A DNA stretch of 64,000 nucleotides from Castellaniella sp034674885 (lineage in GTDB: Bacteria; Pseudomonadota; Gammaproteobacteria; Burkholderiales; Burkholderiaceae_B): NCBI RefSeq assembly GCF_034674885.1, contig NZ_JAUCDS010000007.1:1-64000 (forward strand). The letters are read 5' to 3'. Below the pieces are notes generated by a model. It had not been told where the DNA came from. It worked only from the letters and a program-made list of their open reading frames with translations, and made no database searches. Below, one piece after another: positions 7,970 through 15,649 of this stretch (position 1 is its first letter; the number at the start of each line of letters is the position of its first letter). The position numbers and the translations under genes were made by a program.

Positions 7970-9295
7970 TCAGACCGGCAGGACCTGGCGCACCGTGCGG
8001 TCCAGGCGATCCACGATCTGGCCGATATCGGCCACCGTGCAGATGAAGGGCGGCGCCAACAGGACATGATCGCCGTGCACGCCGTCGATCGTGCCGCCCA
8101 TGGGATACATCATCAGGCCGTTGTCCATGGCCTGCTTCTTCAGCCTGGCATGCGTTTTCAGCGCGGGATCCAGCGCGGCCTTGCTGTCCCGATCCCGCAC
8201 GAATTCCACCCCGACGAACAACCCCCGGCCCCGGATGTCGCCCACGTTGGGGTGATCGGCGAAGACCTCGCGCAGCCTCGCCCGCAATTGTTCGCCCCGG
8301 GCGCGCACATTGGCCAGAAGATCGTCGCGTTCGATCACCCGCTGCACCGCCAGGGCAGCGGCGCAAGCCGTGGCGTGGCCCATGTAGGTGTGGCCGTGCT
8401 GGAAGAAGCCGCTGCCCTGCACGATGGTGTCGTATATGCGGCGGCTGGCCAGCAGGGCGCCGATGGGCTGATACCCTGCCCCCAGGCCCTTGGCGATGGT
8501 CAGGATGTCCGGCGCCACGCCATCTTCCGCGCAGGCGAACAGATGACCGGTGCGCCCCATGCCGGACATGACTTCGTCCAGAATCAGCAGCACCCCATGC
8601 CGGTCGCAGACCTGACGGATGCGTTGCAGGTAGGTCCGCACGGGCGGCACGGCGCCCGCCGTGGCCCCCACCACCGTTTCCGCCACGAAGGCCGCCACCC
8701 GCCCCGGCCCGATCTCGAGGATCATCGCGTCCAGTTCGTCGGCCAGGCGCTGGGCGTAGGCTTCTTCGGTCTCGTCGGCCCGCTGGTCGCGGTAGGCATA
8801 GCACGGCGACACGTGATGGGCCGGCGTCAGCAGCGGCAGGAACGGCTGGCGCCGCCAGGCATTGCCGCCAATGGCCAGGGCCCCCAGGGTATTGCCGTGA
8901 TAGCTCTGGCGCCGCGCGATGAACTGGCTGCGATCGGTTTCTCCTCTTTCGACGAAATACTGTCGGGCCAGTTTCAAGGCGGCCTCGATCGATTCGGACC
9001 CGCCCGACACGAAATAGACGTGATCCAGATCTCCGGGCGCCCGCTGCGCGAGGAAATCCGCCAGGTCTTCGCACACCTGCGTCGTGAAGAACGAGGAATG
9101 GGCATAGGCGACCTGATCCAGCTGGGCCTTGATGGCGGCGATGATGTCCGGGTGACCATGCCCCAGGCAGGATACGGCTGCCCCGCCAGAGGCGTCCAGA
9201 TAGGCGTGGCCGTCCCCGTCAAACAGGGAAACCCCCTGGCCGCGCACGGCGTGTTTCAGCGTATGCTGAGGATTCCGATGGAATACATGAGTCAT
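7970..9295 (-). CDS. class III PLP-dependent aminotransferase
   Basis: A 441-aa fold-type I aminotransferase of the class III (omega-amino acid:pyruvate/4-aminobutyrate) group. The PLP lysine is K269 in LTIAKGLGAGYQP, with D240 in LLILDEVMSG and the SGGSESIEAALK phosphate-binding loop at about 97-108. The ATG at 9295 starts the conserved N-terminal region; an upstream frame extension is not needed. It is divergent from the RpiR regulator, with an inverted repeat between the two. A role in catabolism of an amine or omega-amino acid is likely; the substrate is not readable. Confidence 0.9.
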   Translation of the reverse strand: MTHVFHRNPQHTLKHAVRGQGVSLFDGDGHAYLDASGGAAVSCLGHGHPDIIAAIKAQLDQVAYAHSSFFTTQVCEDLADFLAQRAPGDLDHVYFVSGGSESIEAALKLARQYFVERGETDRSQFIARRQSYHGNTLGALAIGGNAWRRQPFLPLLTPAHHVSPCYAYRDQRADETEEAYAQRLADELDAMILEIGPGRVAAFVAETVVGATAGAVPPVRTYLQRIRQVCDRHGVLLILDEVMSGMGRTGHLFACAEDGVAPDILTIAKGLGAGYQPIGALLASRRIYDTIVQGSGFFQHGHTYMGHATACAAALAVQRVIERDDLLANVRARGEQLRARLREVFADHPNVGDIRGRGLFVGVEFVRDRDSKAALDPALKTHARLKKQAMDNGLMMYPMGGTIDGVHGDHVLLAPPFICTVADIGQIVDRLDRTVRQVLPV

Positions 9296-9347
9296 ATGAG
9301 GGTCTCGCGGCCCCGCAGGACCAGGCACGAAATAGATGGAATCAACA

Positions 9348-9390
9348 AATGTTTCTTATATCATATATCATGAAACATTCGTATGAAACC
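9348..9390. promoter_or_regulatory. inverted repeat operator candidate for the RpiR regulator
   Basis: AATGTTTC (9348-9355) and GAAACATT (9372-9379) form a perfect 8-bp inverted repeat around an AT-rich 16-nt spacer. A third half-site, ATGAAAC, occurs at 9383-9389. It lies in the 124-nt divergent promoter between the aminotransferase and the RpiR-type gene. AT content here is far above the surroundings, as expected of promoter DNA. Confidence 0.65.
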
Positions 9391-9419
9391 CAGGACCACT
9401 TTCCGTTGTGGATCACATC

Positions 9420-10286
9420 ATGACTGCTCCCCATTCCCCCGACGAGCTGATCCAGCATATCCAATCGCAATTTTCGGCGCTCAGTCCCCAGTTCCAGACC
9501 GGCGCCCGTTACCTGATCGACCATCCGGCCCAGGTATCGACCCTGTCGGCGCGCAAGCTGGCCACGCTGGCAGGCGTGCAGCCCGCCACGCTGGTCCGCC
9601 TGGCCCAGCACCTGGGCTACACCGGCTGGGACGCCCTGAAATCCGTGTTCACCCGCGACCTGCAGCAACGCCCCGGCAGCTATACGGCACGCGCCCAGTC
9701 GCTGGTCGACCACCCGGAAGCCGAACTCACTGCCTGGCACAATGCCAGCCAGCAGCAATCCCGCAACCTGATGTCCCTGGAACCCGTCAACCGCAAGGCG
9801 ATGGTCCAGGCCGTGGCGCAGCTGGCGCGCGCGCCCCGCATCGTGATCGCCGGCTACCGCTCGTCCTATCCGCCGGCATTCAGCCTGTGCTACCTGTGCA
9901 GCCTGTTTCGCCCGGACGTCCAGCTGCTGCACAACGCCGGCGGCACCATGAGCCTGGACCTGCACCATCTGCAGCCCACCGACGTGGTCATCCTCATCAG
10001 CTACGCGCCCTATTCGCGCGAGATCCTGCAGGTCGCCCAGGTTGCCCAGGCCTCGCACTGCACGGTGCTGGCCCTGTGCGACAGCCAGGTGGCCCCCATC
10101 GCACTGCAGGCAGACCATGTGCTGACTTTTCCGACCCAGGGGCATTCCTTCTTCCCCTCGACCGTCGCCTTGCAGGCCCTGGTCGAAATGCTGGCCCAGC
10201 AACTGCTGATCCACAGTGGCGAACGCGCCATCGCCGCCCTGTCTCAGGCTGAAGACCAGCTGCATGCCATCGGCGCCTACATCTGA
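9420..10286 (+). CDS. MurR/RpiR family transcriptional regulator
   Basis: A 288-aa regulator. The N-terminal HTH_6 domain (residues 1-80) includes VSTLSARKLATLAGVQPATL and RLAQHLGYTGWDALK. The C-terminal SIS domain (about 120-260) has RIVIAGYRSS and DVVILISYAPYSREIL. SIS domains usually sense phosphosugars, but many RpiR members near aminotransferases sense other ligands. GTG at 9408 is an alternative start in frame. The C45-type gene follows after 6 nt, so the two are cotranscribed, and the divergent aminotransferase is the probable target. Confidence 0.9.
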   Translation: MTAPHSPDELIQHIQSQFSALSPQFQTGARYLIDHPAQVSTLSARKLATLAGVQPATLVRLAQHLGYTGWDALKSVFTRDLQQRPGSYTARAQSLVDHPEAELTAWHNASQQQSRNLMSLEPVNRKAMVQAVAQLARAPRIVIAGYRSSYPPAFSLCYLCSLFRPDVQLLHNAGGTMSLDLHHLQPTDVVILISYAPYSREILQVAQVAQASHCTVLALCDSQVAPIALQADHVLTFPTQGHSFFPSTVALQALVEMLAQQLLIHSGERAIAALSQAEDQLHAIGAYI

Positions 10287-10292
10287 ACTGCC

Positions 10293-11324
10293 ATGACATC
10301 TGATCATTCCCCGCTTTCCTGGCTGGAGGCGCACGGCTCGCACCACGAGATCGGCCTGGTCCTGGGCCGCTGGGGCGCCCGCGCCTGCCACAGCCACCTG
10401 ATCCATTCCGACGCCTGGGCTCAGATCATGAGTCATCGCAACGACCCCGGGATCCCGGCGCTGCGCGCGCTGCTGCACCAGCATTTCCCCTGGATCGAAC
10501 AGGAACTGGCCGGCCTGTCGCAAGGCCTGGAACTGCCGCCTGAAGACGTGTTTCTCTGGAATTGCCGGGGCGACCTCTGGGCCATGGCGCCGGACGGCTG
10601 CACCACGGTGCTGGCCCCCCAACGGCTCAGCCACAACGAAGACGGCGATCCGGGGTTTGCCGGCGCCTGCGGCCTGGCCAGGGTCCGACCCATCGACGCG
10701 CCCGCTTTCATCTCATTCCTGTACCCAGGCTCGCTGCCCGGGCATACCTTTGCCGTCAACCGCACGGGGCTGGCCATCACCGTGAACAACATCCGCGCCC
10801 GGAAAGCCCGGGCGGCGGGGCTGCCGCGCATGATGCTGACCCGCGCGCTGCTGGCCACCCAATCACCGTCTCAGGCCATCGCGCTGCTGCAGGCCCAGCC
10901 CCGCATGGGGGCCTTTCACCTGGGCATCGGCCAGGCGGGCGAGGCCGCGACATTCAGCGTGGAATTCAGCCAGGCGGCGGTGTCCGTGCGGCCCATCCGA
11001 CAGGACCGGCGCCTGCATGCCAACCACGCTCTGCACGAGGCCCAGCAGGATCTGCCCCAGGTCGTTACGTCATCATCGGCCCGCCGCCAGTCGCGGGGCG
11101 AAACACTGCTGGACCAGCAGGCCGGTGCGCTGGACATCCTGCGCGACACCCAGGACGGCGCGGAACCCATTCTGCGCCTGTCCCTGGCCGACACCGACCA
11201 GGAAAACACCCTGGCAACGGCGGATATCGATCTGTCCGGAGAACAACCCCGCTGGGCCGTCTACTGCCCTGGGGGCCGGCATCCGGACTACCGATTCAAT
11301 GGCCTGCGCCCGGCCGAGAGCTGA
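10293..11324 (+). CDS. C45-type acyltransferase/peptidase (AAT family, Ntn hydrolase)
   Basis: A 343-aa protein related to acyl-CoA:6-aminopenicillanic acid acyltransferase (peptidase family C45). The autocatalytic nucleophile is probably C103 in APDGCTTVLAP, preceded by FLWNCRGDL and followed by FAVNRTGLAITVNNI, a pattern typical of the family's beta-sandwich core. Such enzymes cleave or form N-acyl bonds; processing would split the chain before C103. No signal peptide is visible. It is coupled to the RpiR regulator and faces the cytochrome c gene tail to tail with a 3-nt gap. The substrate is unknown. Confidence 0.75.
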   Translation: MTSDHSPLSWLEAHGSHHEIGLVLGRWGARACHSHLIHSDAWAQIMSHRNDPGIPALRALLHQHFPWIEQELAGLSQGLELPPEDVFLWNCRGDLWAMAPDGCTTVLAPQRLSHNEDGDPGFAGACGLARVRPIDAPAFISFLYPGSLPGHTFAVNRTGLAITVNNIRARKARAAGLPRMMLTRALLATQSPSQAIALLQAQPRMGAFHLGIGQAGEAATFSVEFSQAAVSVRPIRQDRRLHANHALHEAQQDLPQVVTSSSARRQSRGETLLDQQAGALDILRDTQDGAEPILRLSLADTDQENTLATADIDLSGEQPRWAVYCPGGRHPDYRFNGLRPAES

Positions 11325-11327
11325 CGA

Positions 11328-11645
11328 TTACTGGACGCGGCTGACCATGTATTCGACGGCGGCGCGCAGCGCGGCGTCGTCGGCCTTGGTGCCGCCACGA
11401 GCCGGCATCGCGCCCTTGCCGTTGGTGGCTACCGTCATGATTTCGTCCATGCCGCGCGCAAGAATGGGCGCCCAGGCCTGCTTGTTGCCCAGTTTCGGCG
11501 CATTGGCCGCGCCCGTGCTGTGGCACGCGATACACGCCGTCTTGTAGAGCTTTTCACCCTGCTTCAGGGTGCCGGCATCGCTAGCCAGGGCCAGTGCGGG
11601 AAGCAGAGCCAGACTCAGGGTTGCGATACTCAGGGTCTTCAACAT
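11328..11645 (-). CDS. class I cytochrome c (c5-like), nirK-linked
   Basis: A 105-aa periplasmic mono-heme cytochrome. A 23-residue signal peptide (KTLSIATLSLALLPALALAS) precedes the mature part. The heme motif CIACH lies at about residues 40-44, with the probable axial Met in KGAMPARGG. Of two in-frame ATGs (11651 and 11645) the second has GGAG with a good 6-nt spacer. It lies 63 nt downstream of nirK on the same strand and is the likely electron donor to the nitrite reductase. Confidence 0.9.
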   Translation of the reverse strand: MLKTLSIATLSLALLPALALASDAGTLKQGEKLYKTACIACHSTGAANAPKLGNKQAWAPILARGMDEIMTVATNGKGAMPARGGTKADDAALRAAVEYMVSRVQ

Positions 11646-11708
11646 GTTCATCTCCGTTATTCGTTCGTCGACCGGGCCGGGCGGCCCGGCCCGTACTTCA
11701 GACAACTC

Positions 11709-12791
11709 TTACTTGATCGGGCTGGGAGCCTGGACCTGTTTCATCAGGTCGTCGTTCCACTTGCCTTCCACCTTCACGTGCCCCGCCGCACCCAGCTCGA
11801 AGGCTTCGATCAGGTTGTGGTTCACGTAGGCGTACACGCCCGGCTGCTTGAAGGTGTAGAGCGCTGCTCCGGCCGTACCACCCGGGATGAACCAGGTTTC
11901 CAGATTGCGTTCCGGCTTGTTGATGAACTTGCCCGTGGCCCAGACGTAGTCGCCATGGCCGCCGATCAGGTGCGGACGCGTGTCGCGGTTGGCGGACGAG
12001 TGGATGAACAGCACCGACTCGCCGACCTTGGCCTTCAGGGCGCCTTCGCCCATCAGCGCGCCGACCTTGCCGTTGAACACGATATGGCTGGGCACCAGCT
12101 TGCGCATGACTTCCACCGTATCGCCGTAGCTTTCCAGCGGCGTGTCGTAGGACTTGTACTGGCCGTTCTCATCCTTGGGGATGTACAGATCGAATTCACC
12201 GATCGTGTAGGCCTTGTCATAGGTCAGCTTCTTGCCGTTGCCATCGCTCAGGCCTTCGCGCGGCAGCACCATCAGCGTGCCGCTCATGCCGGACACGACG
12301 TGCCAGGGCACCATGCCTTCCGGGGCGCAGTGATAGATGAAGGCGCCAGTCCGATCCGCTTTGAAGCGCAGCACCGTCTGTTCGCCCGGCTTGATCTTGG
12401 TCAGCGCACCGCCGCCCAACGCCCCCGTCGACGCGTGGAAGTCGATGTTGTGTTCCAGCGTGCTTGAGGTCGGGTTGATCAGGGTCAACTGCACGTAGTC
12501 GCCTTCATGCACCACCATGGTCGGTCCCGGCATCGTGCCGTTGAAGGTCATGGCCTGCAGGGTCGTACCGTTTTCTTCATCGATGACGATTTTCTTTTCT
12601 TCGATCGTCATGGTGAATTCGACGACGCGCGGCTTGGCCGTGGTGGCCTGCTCGTGCTTCATCACGTTGGGCGGTGCGACCAGCATGGGGCGGATGTGCT
12701 CCAGCTTATCGGCAGGGTCTGCAAGCGCCACACCGCCCGCCAGCAAGGACGCCAGAGCCGTGGCTGTCATACACAGACGAAATACCTTCAT
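11709..12791 (-). CDS. nirK: copper-containing nitrite reductase NirK
   Basis: A 360-aa periplasmic enzyme that reduces nitrite to NO in denitrification. It has a signal peptide of about 24 residues and two cupredoxin domains. Type 1 copper ligands are H114, C155, H164 and M169; type 2 ligands are H119, H154 and a His in the C-terminal VNHNLIEAF. The catalytic Asp is D117 in HNIDFH, and the catalytic His lies in RPHLIGGH. The sequence is close to the Alcaligenes/Achromobacter class I NirK. The ATG at 12791 has GGGAG upstream; the longer frame to 12836 lacks a signal peptide start. FNR/NNR-type boxes lie upstream. Confidence 0.97.
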   Translation of the reverse strand: MKVFRLCMTATALASLLAGGVALADPADKLEHIRPMLVAPPNVMKHEQATTAKPRVVEFTMTIEEKKIVIDEENGTTLQAMTFNGTMPGPTMVVHEGDYVQLTLINPTSSTLEHNIDFHASTGALGGGALTKIKPGEQTVLRFKADRTGAFIYHCAPEGMVPWHVVSGMSGTLMVLPREGLSDGNGKKLTYDKAYTIGEFDLYIPKDENGQYKSYDTPLESYGDTVEVMRKLVPSHIVFNGKVGALMGEGALKAKVGESVLFIHSSANRDTRPHLIGGHGDYVWATGKFINKPERNLETWFIPGGTAGAALYTFKQPGVYAYVNHNLIEAFELGAAGHVKVEGKWNDDLMKQVQAPSPIK

Positions 12792-12862
12792 ATACAACTC
12801 CCTTTTTGATGTTGTCGTCTTTTTCGACGGTTCCATCTTGTCACGCTATGGGTTAACCCTTA

Positions 12863-12876
12863 TTGCGCTGGATCAA
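12863..12876 (-). promoter_or_regulatory. FNR/NNR-type box upstream of nirK
   Basis: On the minus strand the site reads TTGAT-CCAG-CGCAA, close to the Crp-Fnr family consensus TTGAT-N4-ATCAA. It lies 71 nt upstream of the nirK start, a usual position for oxygen- or NO-responsive activation of nirK. Confidence 0.6.
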
Positions 12877-12913
12877 TATCGTTCAGGGAAAATTCAGGTG
12901 TCTGCAAAAAGCA

Positions 12914-12927
12914 TTGATCTGACGCAA
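12914..12927 (+). promoter_or_regulatory. second FNR/NNR-type box upstream of nirK
   Basis: TTGAT-CTGA-CGCAA on the plus strand shares the half-sites of the box at 12863 in opposite orientation. The centres are 51 bp apart. It lies just past the nirV-like stop, within the nirK upstream region, so both probably serve nirK. Confidence 0.5.
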
Positions 12928-12996
12928 AAGCCGCTGCCCGGTCGGTGGCTGCCTGTCGCAGGAATGCAACAGCAACTGCCGCCGCGCCATGAGGCC

Positions 12997-13806
12997 TCAG
13001 AGAGCCCGGACCAGTCGGAATCCCAGATTCGCCGGCGGCAGGCCGATCGAGCAGGCGCCGTTGCGCGGGTCGCGAATGAAATCGGCCATGGCCGCGATAT
13101 GCGCCCCTGCCAGGATGCGCACGCCGCAGTTCTCGCGCGGCGCCAGCGGCAGCGTGCCGACGCTGTGGCTGGCGAAACAGGTGGCCGTCCATTCCCAGAC
13201 GTTGCCGCCCATGTCGTGAATGCCCAGGGCATTGGTGCCAAAATGCCCGAAGGGCTGGGCAGGCTTGACGCGACCCCGGCTGCGGGCGATCTCGCGGTCA
13301 TATTCAGCCAGCCAGCGCACGGCCGGATTTTCCGGGTCCGAGGGCAAGGCGCCTTCTTCGCGGTAGCGGTCGGCGGCGGCGCGCACCCATTCGGTGTAGT
13401 CCGGCAGGCGCCAGGCCTGCCCGGTTTCCCGCGACAGCCAGGCGGCGTAGTCGCTGGCATCGGCCCAACTGACCCCGACGGCGGGCTTGTCGGCGGCATC
13501 AAGATCGCGAAAGCCCTTGTCCAGCCGCTTGCAGGCGCCGGCCTGGACGCACCGCCGGTAGTCGGCCTGACTGACCTGCCGGCGCATGATGACCTGGCCG
13601 GCCCGCACGGTGCCCTGGACGCGGGGCGCGTCCACAGGCCGGCCCTGATTCAGGAATTCCCCAGCGGCCTGATAAGTGAAGGTGCCGGCAGGGATGGGAA
13701 CGACGTCGATGGCGGGCACGGCCGCCGCTGCGGCCTGCGTCAGGCCCAGCAGCGCGACACACAGGGCGGCCGGGACGCGGGCAAGGATCGGAGCTTTCGG
13801 TTTCAT
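12997..13806 (-). CDS. nirV: NirV-like SUMF1/formylglycine-generating-enzyme domain protein
   Basis: A 269-aa exported protein with a signal peptide ending near AAAAA and one FGE-sulfatase (SUMF1) domain. Recognisable core motifs are VPIPAGTFTY near the start, SWADASDYAAWL in the middle, and HDMGGNVWEWT followed by NLGFRLVRAL at the end. The two catalytic Cys of true formylglycine-generating enzymes are not both apparent in the usual context, as in NirV proteins. NirV genes accompany nirK in many denitrifiers; the function is unproven. Here it is upstream of nirK and has its own FNR-type box. Confidence 0.8.
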   Translation of the reverse strand: MKPKAPILARVPAALCVALLGLTQAAAAAVPAIDVVPIPAGTFTYQAAGEFLNQGRPVDAPRVQGTVRAGQVIMRRQVSQADYRRCVQAGACKRLDKGFRDLDAADKPAVGVSWADASDYAAWLSRETGQAWRLPDYTEWVRAAADRYREEGALPSDPENPAVRWLAEYDREIARSRGRVKPAQPFGHFGTNALGIHDMGGNVWEWTATCFASHSVGTLPLAPRENCGVRILAGAHIAAMADFIRDPRNGACSIGLPPANLGFRLVRAL

Positions 13807-13857
13807 GGGGGCCTCTTCTGTACCCCTCTATTGGACGCGGAAGCCAGCGGGTGCGTC

Positions 13858-13871
13858 TTGAGGCGGATCAA
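13858..13871 (-). promoter_or_regulatory. FNR/NNR-type box upstream of nirV
   Basis: The minus strand reads TTGAT-CCGC-CTCAA, 51 nt upstream of the nirV-like start. It is the third site of this form in 1.1 kb. Confidence 0.5.
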
Positions 13872-13903
13872 GCGCGGTCCGTTTCTGCGGGAAGCAAGCT
13901 GTC

Positions 13904-14695
13904 CTACTTACCCCGAAACTGCGCAGGCCGCTTCTGCATGAACGCGTCAATCCCTTCGGATACGTCGTCCGTCAGCATGTTCTCTGCCATCACCCCCGCC
14001 GCGTACTCGTATGCCTGCGGCAGCGGCATACCCAGCTGCCGGTACACCATCGCCTTGCCGATACGCACCGCCAGCGGGCTCTTGGCCACAATCGCATCCA
14101 CCAGCCCCGACACCGCCTGATCCAGTTGATCGTCGGGCACCGCATGGTTCACCAGCCCGCGTTCCACCGCCTGCGCCGCGCTGATGAACTGCCCCGTCAC
14201 CAGCATCTCGAACGCGTTCTTCAGTGACACATTGCGCGTCAACGCCACCGCCGGCGTCGAACAGAACAAGCCTACATTGATCCCCGACACCGCGAATCTG
14301 GCCGTATCCGCCGCCACGGCCAGATCGCAGCTGGCCACCAGTTGGCAGCCGGCTGCCGTCGCCGTCCCGTGCACCCGGGCAATCACAGGCACTGGACAAC
14401 CCACGATCGACTGCATCAGCCGCCCGCAGCGCGCAAACAGATCCCGGTAGTAGTCCGCATCGCCTTCGTGGGTGCGCATCTGCTTCAGATCGTGCCCCGC
14501 ACAGAACGCCCGCCCCCGCGCCGCCAGCACCACGACCCGCAGCCCCGTGTCGTCTCGGCAGCCGTCGAACTGCGCCTGCAGCGCGTCCAGCATCGCCTCG
14601 GACAGCGCATTGAACTGGTCTGGCCGGTTCAGCGTCAGCGTCAGCACATCGCCGTGGCGCTCCGCCAGCACCAGCACATCAGAGGGTTCCTGCAT
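13904..14695 (-). CDS. ECHDC3-like enoyl-CoA hydratase/isomerase family protein
   Basis: A 263-aa crotonase-fold protein. The oxyanion-hole stretches AFCAGHDLKQM (about 63-73) and GTATAAGCQLVASCD (about 109-123) are present. The position of the first catalytic Glu in classical hydratases is occupied differently, and the second region reads INVGLFCSTPAVAL, the signature of the ECHDC3 subgroup, which lacks both hydratase glutamates. Hydratase activity is therefore doubtful. It starts 2 nt after lipB, at the place where lipA is found in many relatives. Confidence 0.85.
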   Translation of the reverse strand: MQEPSDVLVLAERHGDVLTLTLNRPDQFNALSEAMLDALQAQFDGCRDDTGLRVVVLAARGRAFCAGHDLKQMRTHEGDADYYRDLFARCGRLMQSIVGCPVPVIARVHGTATAAGCQLVASCDLAVAADTARFAVSGINVGLFCSTPAVALTRNVSLKNAFEMLVTGQFISAAQAVERGLVNHAVPDDQLDQAVSGLVDAIVAKSPLAVRIGKAMVYRQLGMPLPQAYEYAAGVMAENMLTDDVSEGIDAFMQKRPAQFRGK

Positions 14696-14697
14696 GT

Positions 14698-15357
14698 TCA
14701 GTCTCCTTGGGGATGGGCCGCCTGCCAGGCCGCCGTGAACTGCCGGGCCAGGCGCTCGCCGACGTCTGTCAGATTCGCATGGATCCCGCAGGACCGCAAA
14801 TCCACGGTCTGCAGCCCTGCGTAGCCGCAGGGATTGATGCCCAGGAACGGATCCAGATCCATGTCTACGTTCAGGGCGACGCCGTGATAGGCGCAACCCC
14901 GGCGGACCTTGATGCCCAGCGCGGCGATCTTGGCCAGCGCATCGCCTTGCGGATGGGTCAGCGTCGCCGGCGGGACATAGATGCCCGGGGCTCCGGGCTT
15001 GCGGCAGGCCTGCGGCAGGCCCAGGTCCGCCAGCACGTCCAGCACGGACTGTTCCAGCAAGGTCACGAATTCACGCACGAACGTCCCGCGCCGGCGCAGA
15101 TCGACCAGCGTATACAGCACCACCTGTCCCGGCCCGTGGTAGGTGACCTGCCCGCCGCGATTGCAATGCACGACCGGAATCCCGTGAGGATTCAGGATAT
15201 GGGATTCCAGCCCGGCCTGCCCCAGGGTATAGACGGGGGCGTGTTCCACCAGCCAGAGTTCATCGGGCGTGTCAGCCTGGCGGCTTTCGGTGAAGTCCTG
15301 CATGGACTGCCAGATCGGCACATAGGGGGCGGGACGATCCAGCCAACGCACGCGCAT
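14698..15357 (-). CDS. lipB: octanoyl-[ACP]:protein octanoyltransferase LipB
   Basis: A 219-aa enzyme that moves octanoyl from ACP to the lipoyl domains of 2-oxoacid dehydrogenases and the glycine cleavage H protein. The RGGQVTYHGPGQ motif is at residues 67-78, the catalytic Lys K150 is in LGIKVRRG, and the acyl-thioester Cys is C177 in INPCGYAG. It starts 8 nt after ybeD in a dacC-ybeD-lipB operon. Confidence 0.96.
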   Translation of the reverse strand: MRVRWLDRPAPYVPIWQSMQDFTESRQADTPDELWLVEHAPVYTLGQAGLESHILNPHGIPVVHCNRGGQVTYHGPGQVVLYTLVDLRRRGTFVREFVTLLEQSVLDVLADLGLPQACRKPGAPGIYVPPATLTHPQGDALAKIAALGIKVRRGCAYHGVALNVDMDLDPFLGINPCGYAGLQTVDLRSCGIHANLTDVGERLARQFTAAWQAAHPQGD

Positions 15358-15365
15358 GCTGCTGC

Positions 15366-15641
15366 CTACAGGACCACCGACACCAGTTCGTGCCCGTGCA
15401 GGGCGCGGTACAGATTGTCGAGCTGTTCGCGCGAATGCACCCTCACCGTCAGGGTCAGCCCCAGGTAATTGCCGCTGGAACTGGGGCGGACTTCGATGGA
15501 GGCCGGATCGAAATCCGGATCGAAGCCCCGAACCACATCGGCCATGGCGGGCAGAAAGGCATCCAGCGCCCGCCCCATGACCTTGATCGGAAAGTCACAG
15601 GGATACTGGATCGGGGAGTCTTCCGGAGGAATGGTCGCCAT
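15366..15641 (-). CDS. ybeD: YbeD/DUF493 family protein
   Basis: A 91-aa small protein with the DUF493 fold (IQYPCDFPIKVMGRALDAF at the start, ferredoxin-like ACT-type core). In enterobacteria it is also placed between dacA and lipB. Its function is unproven; a regulatory role in lipoate assembly is a suggestion from context. The gaps to both neighbours are 8 nt, which fixes the start at 15641. Confidence 0.92.
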   Translation of the reverse strand: MATIPPEDSPIQYPCDFPIKVMGRALDAFLPAMADVVRGFDPDFDPASIEVRPSSSGNYLGLTLTVRVHSREQLDNLYRALHGHELVSVVL

Positions 15642-15649
15642 GCTGCGCC

